From Allobosea sp. (GTDB lineage: Bacteria; Pseudomonadota; Alphaproteobacteria; Rhizobiales; Kaistiaceae), in the NCBI GenBank assembly GCA_017307955.1, contig JAFKFV010000016.1, forward strand, positions 1-64,000: a DNA stretch of 64,000 bases, given 5' to 3'. This document shows, piece by piece, positions 62,836 through 64,000 of the stretch. A model generated the notes under the pieces. The model did no database searches and was not told the DNA's origin. It saw nothing but the letters and a program-made list of their open reading frames with translations. Made by a program: the position numbers and the translations under genes. Within the stretch, counting starts at the first letter, position 1. Every line of letters begins with the position of its first letter.

Positions 62836-63618
62836 ATGCTGCGGGACAAGGTGGCCGTGATCTATGGCGGCGGCGGCGCGGTGGGCGGCGCGGTCGCCGA
62901 GGCATTCGGGCGGCACGGCGCCCATGTCGTGCTGGCCGGGCGGACGGCGGCAAGGCTCGAACGCGTCGCCTGCCGCATTTGGGACAAAGGCGGCCATGCC
63001 GAGGCGATGCCGGTGGACGCGCTCGACGCCGACGCCGTCGAACGCCACATGGCCGCGATCGTCGAGCGCTTCGGCCGCGTCGATATCTCGTTCAACCTGA
63101 TCGATGTCGCCGACATCCAGGGTCCGATGCTGGCGGAGATGCCGGAAGCGGATTTCCTGCAGCCGATCGACCGCGCCATGCGCACGCATTTCCTGACCGC
63201 GACGGCGGCGGCGCGGCGGATGATGCAGAGGAAGAGCGGCGTGATCCTGGCCCTCTCCGCGCAATGCGGACGCCAGGCCTCGCCGACCACCGGCGGCTTC
63301 GGCGTCGCCTGCGCGGCGATCGAGGCGCTGCACCGCCAGCTCGCAGCGGAGCTCGGACCGCACGGGATCCGCGTCGCCTGCATCCGCTCGGCCGGATCGC
63401 CGGACGCGCCGGGCCTTTCCGATCTCTTCGACGCGCAGGCGGCCAAGGAAGGCATTCCGCGCGCCGAGCTCGACGCCCGCTACGGCGCCTCGACCATGCT
63501 CGGCCGGCTGCCGCCTCTCGCCGAGGTCGGCAATGCCGCGGTGCTGCTCGCCTCCGACTATGCAGCCTCGGTGACGGCCGAGATCTTCAACCTGACCGCC
63601 GGGCAACTGGCGGATTGA
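62836..63618 (+). CDS. SDR-fold protein with degenerate active site
   Basis: 260 residues. A Rossmann SDR fold is clear (KVAVIYGGGGAVGGAVAEAF, FGRVDISFNLIDVADIQG). However, the YxxxK motif reads F155-GVA-C159, the NNAG motif reads NLID, and the TGxxxGIG loop is GGGGAVGG. Standard SDR chemistry therefore looks impossible. It may be an inactive binding protein or use another mechanism. The ribosome site GGGAGGA precedes ATG 62836. It lies 85 bases after the autotransporter gene. Confidence 0.75.
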   Translation: MLRDKVAVIYGGGGAVGGAVAEAFGRHGAHVVLAGRTAARLERVACRIWDKGGHAEAMPVDALDADAVERHMAAIVERFGRVDISFNLIDVADIQGPMLAEMPEADFLQPIDRAMRTHFLTATAAARRMMQRKSGVILALSAQCGRQASPTTGGFGVACAAIEALHRQLAAELGPHGIRVACIRSAGSPDAPGLSDLFDAQAAKEGIPRAELDARYGASTMLGRLPPLAEVGNAAVLLASDYAASVTAEIFNLTAGQLAD

Positions 63619-63645
63619 GGGCGGCGCGGCGCCGCCCTCACCGGC

Positions 63646-64000
63646 TCAGCGCCAGTTATAGGCCGGCTTGTAGCCGAGCATCTTCTTTGCCTTGTCGATC
63701 GAGAGCAGCGTCTCGTGCGGGCCGAAGGCGCGCTTGCGGGTGACGCCGGGGAAGACGGTGTCGAGCAGTTCCTCGTTCGGCTTGCTCATGACGCCGTCCT
63801 CATTGGCGATGATGAACACCTCGGCGCCGGAGAGCTTCGATTCGAGCGCGAGGCGGACGGCCTGCGCCGCGTCGCGGGCGTCGATATAGGCCCAGAGGTT
63901 CCATTTGCGCGCGTTGACGTCCTTGTCGAAATCCGGGAATTCCGAATAGCGATAAGGCGCCATGATGTTGGAGAAGCGGAGGCCGAAGATCTTGAACGAC
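63646..64000 (-). CDS. NAD-dependent epimerase/dehydratase family protein, C-terminal part
   Basis: The window holds the last 118 residues or so; the gene continues past 64000. FGLRFSNIMAPYRYSEFPDF and NLWAYIDARDAAQAVRLALE are typical of the extended SDR (epimerase) family substrate domain, and SKLSGAEVFIIANEDGVMSK precedes the C-terminal helix ending in GYKPAYNWR. Any ATG inside the window (63963) is internal, since the frame stays open with family-like sequence to the edge. Sugar-nucleotide specificity cannot be given. Confidence 0.82.
   Translation of the reverse strand, partial: SFKIFGLRFSNIMAPYRYSEFPDFDKDVNARKWNLWAYIDARDAAQAVRLALESKLSGAEVFIIANEDGVMSKPNEELLDTVFPGVTRKRAFGPHETLLSIDKAKKMLGYKPAYNWR

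Overview
The window is about 66-70% GC over nearly all its length by hand counts of sample lines. Gene content points to an alphaproteobacterium of the order Hyphomicrobiales (Rhizobiales), perhaps a Kaistia-like genus: a moxR-DUF58-DUF4159 operon beside a DUF1285 gene, a rhizobial-type rha locus (rhaI, rhaD, rhaRTPQS), and a rhizobial-style imelysin iron cluster. The genus is a guess. I saw no rRNA, tRNA, CRISPR array or insertion sequence.

Layout. 1-1794: a chimeric minus-strand ORF joining a truncated DUF1285 gene to a lower-GC, eukaryote-like sequence. 1910-8760: four-gene MoxR/DUF58 envelope operon. 8825-15739: mixed housekeeping genes (TupA-like ATP-grasp, GNAT, Nudix, metallophosphoesterase, YbaK, peptide-binding protein) and two tandem glycine-zipper lipoproteins. 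15950-29204: L-rhamnose catabolism, with rhaD-rhaI divergent from the regulator, an ABC importer, a stand-alone class II aldolase and two paralogous FGGY kinases. 29262-31353: serine hydrolase and DUF4260 protein. 31367-39997: an RpiR regulator divergent from an amine-utilisation cluster (N-formylglutamate amidohydrolase-like, APC permease, glutamine-synthetase-like ligase, aldehyde dehydrogenase, iron alcohol dehydrogenase), interrupted by a two-gene PIN toxin-antitoxin-like module. 40062-43015: LysR regulator, PdxI-like reductase and PfkB sugar kinase. 43128-45969: zinc ABC importer with a His-rich small protein and a Zur box. 46170-52427: imelysin, multicopper oxidase, di-haem protein, imelysin, DUF1513 (iron uptake). 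52430-64000: pepsin-like protein, GNAT, aldo-keto reductases, TerC, AGE epimerase, SDRs, a PAP2-phosphatase autotransporter, and a truncated epimerase at the right edge.

How the genes work together. The rha genes import L-rhamnose (RhaSTPQ), isomerise it (RhaI), phosphorylate it (one of the two kinases) and cleave and oxidise it (RhaD). The 32-40 kb cluster reads as a pathway in which a permease brings in an amine or amino alcohol, the ligase caps it with glutamate, the alcohol and aldehyde dehydrogenases oxidise the capped compound, and the amidohydrolase releases glutamate. The zinc importer and the iron cluster sit back to back around one intergenic region carrying a strong Zur-box match.

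The points most worth following up are: the DUF7662/PIN module, whose first protein ends in a Phd/VapB-like toxin-binding tail; the chimeric left end; the missing stop codon of rhaR; the putative gamma-glutamyl amino-alcohol pathway; and the Zur-controlled His-rich small protein.
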